Source of the DNA: Pigmentiphaga humi | Lineage (GTDB): Bacteria; Pseudomonadota; Gammaproteobacteria; Burkholderiales; Burkholderiaceae_B | Assembly (NCBI RefSeq): GCF_900606115.1 | Contig: NZ_UWPJ01000008.1 | Span: 62,001-126,000, forward strand | Reading direction: 5' to 3' | Length of the DNA stretch: 64,000 bases | Part shown: piece after piece, positions 34,783 through 43,574 of the stretch | Numbering within the stretch: position 1 is the first letter of the stretch | How the letters are laid out: every line of letters begins with the position of its first letter | Notes under the pieces: model-generated | What the model was told of the DNA's origin: nothing | The model's database searches: none | What the model saw: the letters and a program-made list of their open reading frames with translations, nothing else | Program-made: the position numbers and the translations under genes

Positions 34783-35487
34783 ATGCGAGACCTATGGCAA
34801 GGAATCATCCCGGAGAGCGACCTGGCCGCCTATCGCGCGGCAGGCTGGGGCAACCCGTCCGGCATCGGCAGGCGGCTGGCGCTTCTCGTCATCGACGTCC
34901 AGTACCGGACGACGGGCACGGCGGCCAGGCCGATCCTGGAAGCGGTCAATGAATACCCGACGGCCTGCGGCGAGGCCGCCTGGAAAGCCGTGCCCCATAT
35001 CGCGTCGCTCATCGCGGCGTTCCGCGGGCAAGGCTATCCCGTCATCTTTCCCCACGTCGCGCAGAAGCGGCCTCACGACGGCGGGCGGCTGGCGTCGAAG
35101 ATCCCGGCCGCGATGGGCATCTCCCAGGACGGCTACCAGTTCGTCCGCGAGGTCGCGCCGAGGCAGCACGAGCTCACCATTCCCAAGAAGCATCCGAGCG
35201 CCTTCTTCGGCACGCCGCTGGCCAGCCATCTCGTCGATCTCGGCGTGGACACGCTGGTTCTTACCGGCTGCACGACCTCCGGCTGCATCCGCGCCACCGC
35301 GGTGGACGGTTTCTCGTACAACTACAAGTGCGTGGTCCCCTGCGACGCGGTGTACGACCGGGGCGTCGTGCCGCATGCGGTCAATCTTTTCGACCTCTCG
35401 CAGAAGTATGCGGACGTCATGACGACGGCCGATCTGCTCGGCAAGCTCGACGAGATGGCGCAGGACGCCCAACCCGACAAGGCCTGA
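34783..35487 (+). CDS. Cysteine hydrolase, isochorismatase fold (N-carbamoylsarcosine amidase-like)
   Basis: A 234-residue isochorismatase-fold hydrolase with a complete triad: Asp in LLVIDVQYRT, Lys in TIPKKHPSAFFGT, and the nucleophile Cys in GCTTSGCIRATAVDG. The last motif is typical of N-carbamoylsarcosine amidase-like enzymes that cleave C-N bonds. ATG 34783 has GGAGGGAAAG upstream; a GTG at 34771 lies in front of that site. Fourth gene of the operon. With a PuuE-like deacetylase next to it, hydrolysis of an amide or ureido intermediate is plausible. Confidence 0.87.
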   Translation: MRDLWQGIIPESDLAAYRAAGWGNPSGIGRRLALLVIDVQYRTTGTAARPILEAVNEYPTACGEAAWKAVPHIASLIAAFRGQGYPVIFPHVAQKRPHDGGRLASKIPAAMGISQDGYQFVREVAPRQHELTIPKKHPSAFFGTPLASHLVDLGVDTLVLTGCTTSGCIRATAVDGFSYNYKCVVPCDAVYDRGVVPHAVNLFDLSQKYADVMTTADLLGKLDEMAQDAQPDKA

Positions 35488-35492
35488 CCACC

Positions 35493-36380
35493 ATGCAACG
35501 CTTCGACACCAAGCTCCACCGGTACCCGTTCTCTCCGATCGTCAGCCGTCCGCGCTATGACTGGCCGGACGGCAAGCGGCTCGCGGCCTACTTCGCCCTG
35601 AACATCGAGGCGTTCGAGTTCGGACGCAACCCGGGCAACGATTTCACCTCGATGCCGTCGCCGCCGTTCCAGAGAGGCTATGCGTATCGGGATTTCGGCA
35701 ACCGCGTAGGCGTATGGCGGATCCTGAATCTGTTCGAACAGTTCGGCATCCCCCTGACCATCATCGCCAACGGATCCGTCTACGACGTGTGTCCCGAGGT
35801 GCTCGCCGCCTGCCGGAAACCCGGCTATGAACTCGTCGCCCACGGCTGGACGAATTCGGAGCGGCAGATCGACATGGATGAGCCGGCGGAGCGCGCCATG
35901 CTGTCGAATGTCGTCCGGCGCATCACCGAGGAAGAAGGGAAGCGGCCGGAGGGATGGCTGGGCCCGTTCCTGTCGCAAAGCCCCAGGACGCCCGAACTAT
36001 TGAAGGAGGCCGGGTTCAAGTACATGCTCGACTGGTACTTCGACGAACAGCCCATCCGGTTCAAGACCGACAACGGCCCGATCCTCGCCGTGCCCTACCC
36101 CGCCATGGAGCTGAACGACTTGCCCGCGTACATCAACCGCGGCGCAAGCGACGAGGAATTCGAACGGATGCTGATCGACGCATTCGACGAACAACTGGAG
36201 GATTCCCGGCAATTCCCGCTGGTCTACGCGGCGTCCTTCCATACCTTCCTGACCGGCCAGCCCCACAGGCTGCGCAAGCTGCGGCGCGTCCTGGAGCACA
36301 TCTCGCGCCACCGTGATAGAGTCTGGTTCACGACTCCCGGGCACATCGCAGCGCACGCCGACTCGATGCTGCCCCTCTAA
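35493..36380 (+). CDS. Polysaccharide deacetylase-family hydrolase (PuuE allantoinase-like)
   Basis: A 295-residue NodB-fold hydrolase. RPRYDWPDGKRLAAYFALN and NPGNDFTSMP at the N-terminus, the late VAHGWTNSER (metal-site His) and PEGWLGPFLSQSPRTPELL match PuuE-type allantoinases and related cyclic-amide hydrolases. Members use a metal-poor NodB site to open cyclic amides or deacetylate. It ends the operon that starts at 32781; the LysR gene follows after 28 bp on the same strand. Substrate not assignable from sequence alone. Confidence 0.83.
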   Translation: MQRFDTKLHRYPFSPIVSRPRYDWPDGKRLAAYFALNIEAFEFGRNPGNDFTSMPSPPFQRGYAYRDFGNRVGVWRILNLFEQFGIPLTIIANGSVYDVCPEVLAACRKPGYELVAHGWTNSERQIDMDEPAERAMLSNVVRRITEEEGKRPEGWLGPFLSQSPRTPELLKEAGFKYMLDWYFDEQPIRFKTDNGPILAVPYPAMELNDLPAYINRGASDEEFERMLIDAFDEQLEDSRQFPLVYAASFHTFLTGQPHRLRKLRRVLEHISRHRDRVWFTTPGHIAAHADSMLPL

Positions 36381-36408
36381 GCCGGTCGGGTGACCCGGCC
36401 TCATACCC

Positions 36409-37317
36409 ATGAGAAGGCTTCCGCCGCTGAACGCCATCCGGGTTTTCGAGGTAGCCGCGCGCTACGAGAATTTCGCGCGCGCCGCTGCCGAACTCCACGT
36501 GACCCATGGGGCGGTGAGCCGGCAGATCGCCCTGCTCGAGGAATGGCTGGGCGTTCTGCTGTTCAAGCGGGGTGCGCGGCAGGCCCTGCTCACCCAGGAA
36601 GGCCGCGACCTCCTGAAAGAAACGAGCGCCTCGCTCGACCGCCTGGAACTGGCCGTCACCGTGCTGCGCCGGACGGTGCAGCCATCGACGCTGAACGTCA
36701 GCGCGACGCCCACTTTCAGCATGCACTGGCTCATCCCCCGCCTGAACCGGTTTACGCACCGGCATCCAGACATCTATATCCGGCTGAGCTCGTCCCTGGA
36801 ACCCGCTGACTTCTCCCGCGACAGCTACGACCTGGCCATCCGCCGCACACCCACCGTTCCATCGCAGCAGGCCATTCCGCTCTTTCCCGCGATGTCCATG
36901 CCCATCGGCAGTCCGGATCTGCCGGGGATCGCCGGCATCACCGCCTCCGGCCTGAGCAGGCACACGCTCATCCATACCGCGACATCCCCCCACTCCTGGC
37001 CCAACCTGCTCGCCTCGATGGGCCTGAAAGGGCTGCAGCCGGCCAACGCCCTGTATTTCGACCAGCTCTATTTCGGCGTCCAGGCGTGCATCAACAAGAT
37101 GGGCATCGCCGTCGCCCCCGCCGTCATCCTGGTCGACGACCTGCTCTCGGAAAAACTCTGCCTGCCATTTCCGCGCTATCGGACCGAGAACGACACGGAA
37201 TACCACGCCATCGTCGGCGCCCCCTATACGCCGGACAGCCCGGTCGCCAAGTTTCTCGAATGGCTGCACGAAGAAGGGCAGGCATCGTACGAGGCCATCC
37301 TGGAACTGTGCGGCTAG
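36409..37317 (+). CDS. LysR-family regulator (GcvA-like)
   Basis: A 302-residue LysR regulator. The HTH (about 1-60) reads LNAIRVFEVAARYENFARAA and VTHGAVSRQIALLEEWLG, as in the GcvA subgroup; the effector domain begins NVSATPTFSMHWLIPRLNRF. It lies in the middle of the cluster, after the deacetylase and before the amidohydrolase and Bug genes, all on one strand. Similar T-rich motifs upstream of both halves of the cluster (32680 and 37375) are candidate sites for it. Confidence 0.88.
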   Translation: MRRLPPLNAIRVFEVAARYENFARAAAELHVTHGAVSRQIALLEEWLGVLLFKRGARQALLTQEGRDLLKETSASLDRLELAVTVLRRTVQPSTLNVSATPTFSMHWLIPRLNRFTHRHPDIYIRLSSSLEPADFSRDSYDLAIRRTPTVPSQQAIPLFPAMSMPIGSPDLPGIAGITASGLSRHTLIHTATSPHSWPNLLASMGLKGLQPANALYFDQLYFGVQACINKMGIAVAPAVILVDDLLSEKLCLPFPRYRTENDTEYHAIVGAPYTPDSPVAKFLEWLHEEGQASYEAILELCG

Positions 37318-37465
37318 GGCTCCGCCGCCCCACCCGCCCGCCATTCGCTAGCCTCAGCTTTTCTCACCGATCGCTCAGTTTTCTTGCATTGTGCCGGCCT
37401 GCGGATTCCATAAGAATCGCCACAGGCGAGAAGACGCTTGTCCCGGCAACTACATCGAGTCAATC

Positions 37466-38350
37466 ATGAGCGAGCAAGACCAGGCCACCTCCGAATATGG
37501 CGCGATCGATATCGTCGTCAATGTCTTTACCCCCCGGGAGTTCGAAGAGGGGCGGATAGCGACCGACGACTCGTTCCGCGCCAAGACCCGGCAGAGCGGC
37601 TCGTTCTACCGCGGCATCGAGATGCCCGACTATCTGCGGAAGATGGACGCGGCGAACATCGACCGCTCCCTCCTGATCGCCGTCCGCATGGGCGACCTGC
37701 GCATCAAGGGATCCGTGGAAATCACCTACGAGCGCGTGCACGGGATTTGCGCGGAGCACCCCGCGCGCTTCTCCGGACTGGCGGGCATCGATCCGACCCG
37801 GGGCATCCAGGGGTTGCGCGAGCTCGACCGTGCGGTCGAAGAATACGGCTTCGTCGGCGCGCACTACTACCCCCATTGGTTCGGCATCGCCCCCGACGCG
37901 GCGCTCATGTATCCGTACTACGCGCGCTGCTGCGAGCTGGACATCCCCATCATGATGCAAATGGGGAATTGCCTGATCTACCAGCGCGACCGCCGGCTGC
38001 CGACCATCGCGCAGCCGATCATGCTCGATCGGGTCGCGATCGATTTCCCGGAGCTGAAGCTGATCGGCATCCATCTCGGCTACCCATGGACCGACGAGAT
38101 GATCTCAATGGCCTGGAAGCATCCGAACGTCTATATGGCGGGCGACGCCTACGCTCCCAAGCATTGGCCCGGCTCCGTCGTGAAGTTCGCGGACTCCTAC
38201 GGACAGGACAAGTTTCTCTTCGGAACCGACTGGCCGGTCATCGACCCCGAGCGCGCGGTAAGGGAAATGGACGAGCTCGGCCTGCGTCCCGGCTCCAGGC
38301 GCAAAGTCATGCGCGACAACGCCCTGAAGCTGTTCAAGCTTCCGGACTAG
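37466..38350 (+). CDS. Amidohydrolase_2-family protein with altered N-terminal metal motif
   Basis: A 294-residue TIM-barrel protein of the Amidohydrolase_2 (ACMSD-like) family. It shows GAHYYPHWFG, LIGIHLGYPWTDEM and FLFGTDWPVIDP, which carry the later His/Asp metal or catalytic residues. The usual first-strand HxH motif is replaced by DIVVNVFTP, so one half of the metal site is missing; some family branches share this. Start 37466 precedes the first strand directly. The Bug gene follows after 59 bp. Hydrolysis or decarboxylation of a ring-opened acid is a reasonable but unproven role. Confidence 0.82.
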   Translation: MSEQDQATSEYGAIDIVVNVFTPREFEEGRIATDDSFRAKTRQSGSFYRGIEMPDYLRKMDAANIDRSLLIAVRMGDLRIKGSVEITYERVHGICAEHPARFSGLAGIDPTRGIQGLRELDRAVEEYGFVGAHYYPHWFGIAPDAALMYPYYARCCELDIPIMMQMGNCLIYQRDRRLPTIAQPIMLDRVAIDFPELKLIGIHLGYPWTDEMISMAWKHPNVYMAGDAYAPKHWPGSVVKFADSYGQDKFLFGTDWPVIDPERAVREMDELGLRPGSRRKVMRDNALKLFKLPD

Positions 38351-38409
38351 TACGTTTCCGGCCTGGCACGCCCGGAGTTGTGCCATCACTTTCTGTAAGG
38401 GGTTCACCC

Positions 38410-39384
38410 ATGAAGCGACTTCCAGCTCTGGTCCTGTGCGCAGCCGCAGGCATCGTCTCCTCCCCGGCTGCCGAGTCCCAGACTTTTCCCGAGCACCCGC
38501 TGAAGATCGTCGTGCCCCAGGGCGCGGGCGGTCCGGGCGATACCAACGCCCGGATCTTCGCCGAAAAGCTCAGCCAGGCAAGCGGCCAACCGGTATACAT
38601 CGAGAACAAGCCCGGCGGCAGCACCATCATCGGCGCGGAATCCGTCGCCCGCTCCGCGCCCAACGGATACACGCTGCTTTTCGCCTCGGTAACGACCCTG
38701 GCGGTGAACCCTTCGCTGTTCCAGAAACTGTCCTACGATCCGGTCAACGACTTCACGCCGCTGGCCATGGTGACCTCCCAGCCCTTCATGCTGGTGACGC
38801 ACGCCAAGTTTCCGGCGAACAATGTCCAGGAGCTGATCGCGCTTGCCAGGGCCAAGCCGGGCACCCTCAACTACGGATCGTCCGGCTCGGGCACGTCCGG
38901 CCACATCACCGGGGCTTTCTTCGCGTCCGAGGCCGGCATCGACATCACCCACGTGCCCTACAAGAGCGCCGGCACGGTCCAGACGGACCTCATGGCGGGC
39001 CGCATCGATCTCGCGTTCCGGGCAATAGACGGCGCGCTGCTGGCCGGCATCAAGGCCAATCAGCTGAAGGTCCTGGGAACCAGCGGAACCCGGCGCTCTC
39101 CGCTTCTTCCGGACGTTCCCACCATTGCCGAACAGGGCGTGCCCGGCTTCGAGTCGTCGGTCTGGAGCGGCTTCGTCGTGCCGAGCAAGACGCCGAAGGC
39201 GGTGAGCGACGCCCTGTCTTCGATGCTGCTTGCCATTGCCGCCGATCCTGCCGTGCGCCAGAAGGTGGCGGCGAACGGCGGGGAATCGACCTCGCTGGGC
39301 CAGGAAGCGTTCGGGGCGCTGATCAAGAGCGAGACGGTCAAATGGGAGAAGGTCGTCAGAAGCTCGGGGGCGACCGTCGAATAA
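38410..39384 (+). CDS. Bug-family substrate-binding protein of the CoA-transferase cluster
   Basis: A 324-residue periplasmic receptor. The signal peptide is MKRLPALVLCAAAGIVSSPA, then FPEHPLKIVVPQGAGGPGDTN, NKPGGSTIIGAES, PNGYTLLFAS, HVPYKSAG and DVPTIAEQGVPGFE. AAGGGG lies 8 bases before ATG 38410. Last gene of the cluster that begins at 32781, presumably the receptor for its substrate. It is convergent with the EcsC-family gene. Confidence 0.9.
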   Translation: MKRLPALVLCAAAGIVSSPAAESQTFPEHPLKIVVPQGAGGPGDTNARIFAEKLSQASGQPVYIENKPGGSTIIGAESVARSAPNGYTLLFASVTTLAVNPSLFQKLSYDPVNDFTPLAMVTSQPFMLVTHAKFPANNVQELIALARAKPGTLNYGSSGSGTSGHITGAFFASEAGIDITHVPYKSAGTVQTDLMAGRIDLAFRAIDGALLAGIKANQLKVLGTSGTRRSPLLPDVPTIAEQGVPGFESSVWSGFVVPSKTPKAVSDALSSMLLAIAADPAVRQKVAANGGESTSLGQEAFGALIKSETVKWEKVVRSSGATVE

Positions 39385-39407
39385 GGCGCGCGCCGCGGGG
39401 GCGACCG

Positions 39408-40196
39408 CTAGCCGCGCGGCAGCGCCTCCCACGCCGCGCGCACCGCCTCCGTTCCGTACGCGCGCTCCAGCCGCCGCACCGTGAAGTGCCCACGGCCCAT
39501 GTCCTGGAAGTGATCGATGAACAGCGCGTTGATCGCCCCGCCGCCGATCGCGCCGATTACCGGCACGGACTGCGCGATCGCCTTCTCGGAGACCGCCACC
39601 GAGAAACGCGCGGCGATGTCGCCGATCAGCTTGACCAGCACCGGCGCGCTGCCCTTGACCGCCCCCTTCTGCGCCAGGTACTGGCCGGCCGACGCGATGG
39701 CCTGCGCCAGCGCGGCCCGCGACGCGAAATAGCCGGCATCGGCGGCGTCGTCGCGCTTGGAGGTGCCGCCCAGCGCCAGCACGTGCAGGCATTCCAGCCG
39801 CGCCTCCGGCACGCGCAGGTCCTCCCCCTCGCTGCGGGCGATGTCGGCGATCGAACGCAGCATGATCGTGGTCGAGATCGGCAGTTCCACGGCCAGCCCG
39901 GGCAGGCCGAACGCGCCGCCGGCGGCTCCCGTCGCGCCGACGGCGAGCTTGTGCCAGCGGTCCGACGAGGATCCGGTGCGGGCCGGATCCAGGGTCCGCA
40001 CCGCGACGTCCATGGCCTTGCCGACCGCGCCGCGGGTAAGCGTCTCGACCAGCGCCGAGGCCTTGCCGGGCAGGGCCGCCAGCGTTCGCTCGATGGGCTT
40101 GCCGGCCAGTCCCGCCAGGCGTGCGGCAATGCCCGGATGCCCGAGCAGGTGCTTGGCATGGGCCAGGGCGCGGAGGTCGGCGTCGGACAGCGGCAT
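39408..40196 (-). CDS. EcsC-family protein
   Basis: A 262-residue protein of the EcsC family (PF12787). Residues 75-130 contain the hydrophobic GATGAAGGAFGLPGLAVELP segment and TTIMLRSIADIARSEGEDL typical of the family; a second hydrophobic stretch is VPVIGAIGGGAINALFID, near residue 215. EcsC in Bacillus is linked to an ABC transporter, but proteobacterial relatives have no known role. GGAAG precedes the start at 40196. Divergent from the MFS pump. Confidence 0.82.
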   Translation of the reverse strand: MPLSDADLRALAHAKHLLGHPGIAARLAGLAGKPIERTLAALPGKASALVETLTRGAVGKAMDVAVRTLDPARTGSSSDRWHKLAVGATGAAGGAFGLPGLAVELPISTTIMLRSIADIARSEGEDLRVPEARLECLHVLALGGTSKRDDAADAGYFASRAALAQAIASAGQYLAQKGAVKGSAPVLVKLIGDIAARFSVAVSEKAIAQSVPVIGAIGGGAINALFIDHFQDMGRGHFTVRRLERAYGTEAVRAAWEALPRG

Positions 40197-40285
40197 AGGG
40201 GCTTCCTCGTTGAAACGGGCGGGCAATCCCGGTTTCTATCTTAAACAAGTTGCCCCGGCAGGTTGGGTATGCGCCTACAATATTC

Positions 40286-40299
40286 ATTGATACATCAAT
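40286..40299. promoter_or_regulatory. Predicted MarR operator
   Basis: ATTGAT-AC-ATCAAT is a perfect 14-bp palindrome 17 bp before the MFS pump start. The pump and a MarR regulator are encoded in one operon, so this is the likely MarR site. Confidence 0.62.
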
Positions 40300-40315
40300 A
40301 ATTCCCGGGATTTGC

Positions 40316-41914
40316 ATGTCTACGCTTCCCCAGCATTCCGAGGGCCAGGTGCTGCCGTTCCGGCAGTCGCTGATGGCGGTGCTCGGCATGTGCTTCGTCA
40401 TGATGATGGTGGCCATCGACCAGACCGTGGTGGGCACCGCGCTGCCCACCATCGTGGCCGAGCTGCGCGGCTTCGATCTCTATGCCTGGGTCGCCACGGC
40501 CTACCTGCTCCCCTCGGTCATCACCATTCCCATCTTCGGGCGGCTGGGGGACTACTACGGCCGCAAGCCCTTCGTCATCGCCGCCATCCTGGTGTTCACG
40601 CTCGCCTCGGTGCTGTGCGGCGCGGCCACCAGCATGCTGTGGCTGGTCGTGGCGCGGGCCTTGCAGGGCATAGGCGGCGGCATGCTGGTGGGCTGCGCCT
40701 TCGCCTGCATCCCGGATCTGTTTCCCGAACCGCGGGTGCGCCTGCGCTGGCAGATCATCGTCAGCTCGGCCTTCGGCATCGCCAACGCCATCGGCCCCTC
40801 GCTGGGAGGCGTGCTGACCGAACAGTACGGCTGGCGCTCGGTGTTCTACGTCAACGTGCCGGTGGGACTGCTGGGCATCCTGTTCATCGTGCGCTTCCTG
40901 CCGCACATCCGCCATCACACCGCGGGCCGGATCCAGCTCGACTGGCCCGGCGCCCTGCTGATCGCGGTGGCCCTCGGCGGCCTGCAGATGGTGGTCGAAC
41001 TGCTGCCCAAGGGCAGCAGTTCGGGCACCGTCCTGCTGTTCGGCGCCGCCAGCCTGGCCGCTTTCGCGGCGCTGTACGTGTGGGAGCAGCGCACGCCCCA
41101 GCCCCTGCTGCCCATCGACATGTTCCGCAACCCCGCGCTGGCCGTGCTGTTCCTGCTGGCGATGCTGGTCGGTTTCATCATCTTCGCGCTGATGTTCTAT
41201 GCGCCGCTGCTGCTGCAGGGCGGCTTCGGCCTGTCGCCGCAGCAGGCGGGCCTGCTGATCACGCCCATGGCCGCGTGCATCACCGTGGGAAGCATCCTCA
41301 ACGGCCGCATCATCAGCCACATCGACCGGCCCAACCGCATGCTGTACGCGGGCTTCGGCACCATGGGCCTGGCCTGCCTGGGCATCGTCACCACGCACCA
41401 CGACACGCCGCATGCGCTGTTCGCGTTCTACATGTTCCTGGCCGGGCTCGGCATAGGCTTCACCATGCCCAACCTGACCATATTCGCGCAGCACACCGCC
41501 GACCGCACCCACCTGGGCATCGCCACCGCCACCCTGCAATCGACCCGCATGATAGGCGGCATGCTGGGAACGGCCATCGTCGGCACCATCGTTTCCCACA
41601 GCTACCTGTGGCGGGTCACCGAAGTCCTGCAGACCGAGAACGCGCTGCAATGGCTGCCCCAGCTCCACAATCCGCAGATCCTGGTCGATCCGCAGGCGCA
41701 GCGCACGCTGGCCGAACAGTTCGCCCAGCACGGCGGCCAGGCCACCGAACTGCTCGAACACGTCCGCCAGGCCCTGGTCTCGGGCATCCACAACGGCCAG
41801 ATCCTGGCCGTCTTCATCGCCCTGGTCGCCTTGTGGCTGGTGCGGCGCGTCCCGGCCATCCAGATCGTCCGTCCCGACCGCGGCAAGCGGCCCGCCGCCC
41901 GGGAAGAGCCATGA
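40316..41914 (+). CDS. DHA2-family (14-TMS) MFS drug efflux transporter
   Basis: A 532-residue inner-membrane proton antiporter of the EmrB/QacA type. It has about 14 transmembrane helices, motif A (FGRLGDYYGRKPFV), motif C region (GIANAIGPSLGGVLTEQYGWR), and motif D1 at the start (VAIDQTVVGTALPTI). Start ATG 40316. The stop overlaps the MarR start (ATGA), so pump and repressor are coupled. Substrates unknown; DHA2 pumps usually export hydrophobic or aromatic compounds. Confidence 0.92.
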   Translation: MSTLPQHSEGQVLPFRQSLMAVLGMCFVMMMVAIDQTVVGTALPTIVAELRGFDLYAWVATAYLLPSVITIPIFGRLGDYYGRKPFVIAAILVFTLASVLCGAATSMLWLVVARALQGIGGGMLVGCAFACIPDLFPEPRVRLRWQIIVSSAFGIANAIGPSLGGVLTEQYGWRSVFYVNVPVGLLGILFIVRFLPHIRHHTAGRIQLDWPGALLIAVALGGLQMVVELLPKGSSSGTVLLFGAASLAAFAALYVWEQRTPQPLLPIDMFRNPALAVLFLLAMLVGFIIFALMFYAPLLLQGGFGLSPQQAGLLITPMAACITVGSILNGRIISHIDRPNRMLYAGFGTMGLACLGIVTTHHDTPHALFAFYMFLAGLGIGFTMPNLTIFAQHTADRTHLGIATATLQSTRMIGGMLGTAIVGTIVSHSYLWRVTEVLQTENALQWLPQLHNPQILVDPQAQRTLAEQFAQHGGQATELLEHVRQALVSGIHNGQILAVFIALVALWLVRRVPAIQIVRPDRGKRPAAREEP

Positions 41915-42387
41915 ACCCCGCCGGCGCGCCCATGGGCCGCGAACAGCGCGGCCTGCAGGTCATCCAGCGGCTGGGCCAGACCTACCGGGCCATGCAGGCC
42001 GGCTTCAGCGGCCGGGTCGGCCACGCCCTGCCGCGCTGGCGCATCCTGTTCACGCTGGCCGAAGATGGCGCCAGCGCGCAGAAACAGCTGGTCGAACGCT
42101 GCAGGCTGGACCCCGCTTCGCTGACGCGTCTGCTGCAGGCGCTCGAGCAGCAGGAATGGATCGCGCGCGAGACCGATGTCCAGGACAACCGCCAGACCCG
42201 GGTCAGCCTCACGCCCGCCGGCCAGGCCGTGGTCGATGCGGCCATGCCCCGCCGCCTGGCCTTCTTCGACGAAGCGCTGGACGGCCTGCAGGAGCGGGAT
42301 CTCGACGTCTTGCTGCGGGTGCTGGGGGCGCTGGAAGAGAACTTCAGGAAGGCGGGCACGGCGCAGGCGCCGGATCGCCGCGCCTGA
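41911..42387 (+). CDS. MarR-family transcriptional regulator
   Basis: A 158-residue winged-helix dimer. It shows LPRWRILFTLAEDGASAQKQ, CRLDPASLTRLLQALEQQEW for the recognition helix and the wing RETDVQDNRQTRVSLTPAG. Coupled to the upstream efflux gene. MarR proteins bind small aromatic ligands and release the operator; the palindrome at 40286-40299 is the likely target. Confidence 0.9.
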   Translation: MNPAGAPMGREQRGLQVIQRLGQTYRAMQAGFSGRVGHALPRWRILFTLAEDGASAQKQLVERCRLDPASLTRLLQALEQQEWIARETDVQDNRQTRVSLTPAGQAVVDAAMPRRLAFFDEALDGLQERDLDVLLRVLGALEENFRKAGTAQAPDRRA

Positions 42388-42510
42388 TTCCCTGCCCGCT
42401 CGTTATCTCCTTTTTTGCTAATGCCTACAGAAAGAATCCGTTATCCATAGCCGGGGCGGCTCCCTACACTGGACGAATCTTCAGCATCGCCAACGAGGCA
42501 GCAGGCAGCC

Positions 42511-43515
42511 ATGGCAGAAATCGTCCTGGGTATAGGGTCCTCCCACAGCCCCATGCTCAATAGTCCCGCGGGGGATTACGGCAAGCACGGGGAAATCGAC
42601 CAGAGCGGCCGCAAGCTGCTGGACGAGGTCGGCCAGCCGACGACCTACGAGGCCTTGGCGACACGCCGGGGCGATTCCTTGGCCGGCGACCTCCTGCCCG
42701 AAGAACAGGCCCGCAAGGCCGCGGCATGCGAATCGCACATCCAGCGGCTCGCCGAGGAAGTCGCCAGCGCCCGGCTCGACGCCGTGATCGTGATAGGCGA
42801 CGACCAGAACGAGCAGTACGGCGACGACAACCTGCCCGCCATCCTGGTGTACTGGGGCAAGACCATCGTCAACCGGCCGCTGGCGATGCCCGCGGAGGCG
42901 CCGGCGTTCTGGCGGCTGGCGCGTTCGCAGTATCACGAAGACGAAGGCCCGCGGGAATATCCCGTCGCCCACGAGTTGGGCCGGCACGTGATCGACTCGC
43001 TCATGGACGAGTCCTTCGACATCAGCCAATCGCGGCAGCTGGCCAAGCCCCACGGCGAAGGGCACGCATTCGGCTTCGTCCATCGGCGCCTGATGACCGC
43101 GCAACCGGTCCCGATACTCCCGATCGCGCTCAATACCTACTATCCGCCCAACCAGCCCCGGCCGGCGCGCTGCTACGCCCTGGGACAGGCCCTGGCCCGG
43201 GCGGTGGCCAGCTGGGAGAACGATGCGCGCGTGGGCATCGTCGCCTCGGGCGGGCTCAGCCATTTCACCGTCGACGAAGAACTCGACCGCCTGATATTGC
43301 GCGCGTGCGCCGAACGTGACGCAGAAGCGCTCAAGGCCATCGATCCGCGCAGGCTGAACTCGGGCTCGTCGGAAATCCGCAACTGGATCACCGTTGCCGG
43401 CGCCGTCGAGCATCTTCGCCTGGACTGGCAAGCCTACGAAGCGTGCTACCGCACGCCGGCGGGCACGGGTTGCGGCATGGCCTTCGCCACATGGAAGCCC
43501 GAGCGCCGGGCATGA
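42511..43515 (+). CDS. Class III extradiol ring-cleavage dioxygenase (LigB-like)
   Basis: A 334-residue LigB-superfamily enzyme that opens catecholic rings with Fe(II) and O2. His12 in GIGSSHSPM is the first metal ligand; VIVIGDDQNEQYGDD and ASGGLSHFTVDEELD carry the further conserved positions around the active site. The family also includes 2,3-dihydroxyphenylpropionate and gallate-type dioxygenases. The next gene, a ThDP enzyme, starts near or across its stop, and a Bug receptor follows, suggesting one operon for an aromatic acid. Substrate unknown. Confidence 0.87.
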   Translation: MAEIVLGIGSSHSPMLNSPAGDYGKHGEIDQSGRKLLDEVGQPTTYEALATRRGDSLAGDLLPEEQARKAAACESHIQRLAEEVASARLDAVIVIGDDQNEQYGDDNLPAILVYWGKTIVNRPLAMPAEAPAFWRLARSQYHEDEGPREYPVAHELGRHVIDSLMDESFDISQSRQLAKPHGEGHAFGFVHRRLMTAQPVPILPIALNTYYPPNQPRPARCYALGQALARAVASWENDARVGIVASGGLSHFTVDEELDRLILRACAERDAEALKAIDPRRLNSGSSEIRNWITVAGAVEHLRLDWQAYEACYRTPAGTGCGMAFATWKPERRA

Positions 43516-43574
43516 CCCCCAACCAAAGGGCCGGCATGCGCGAGCTGCCGGCCGCACCGAGGAAGCATACGCAC

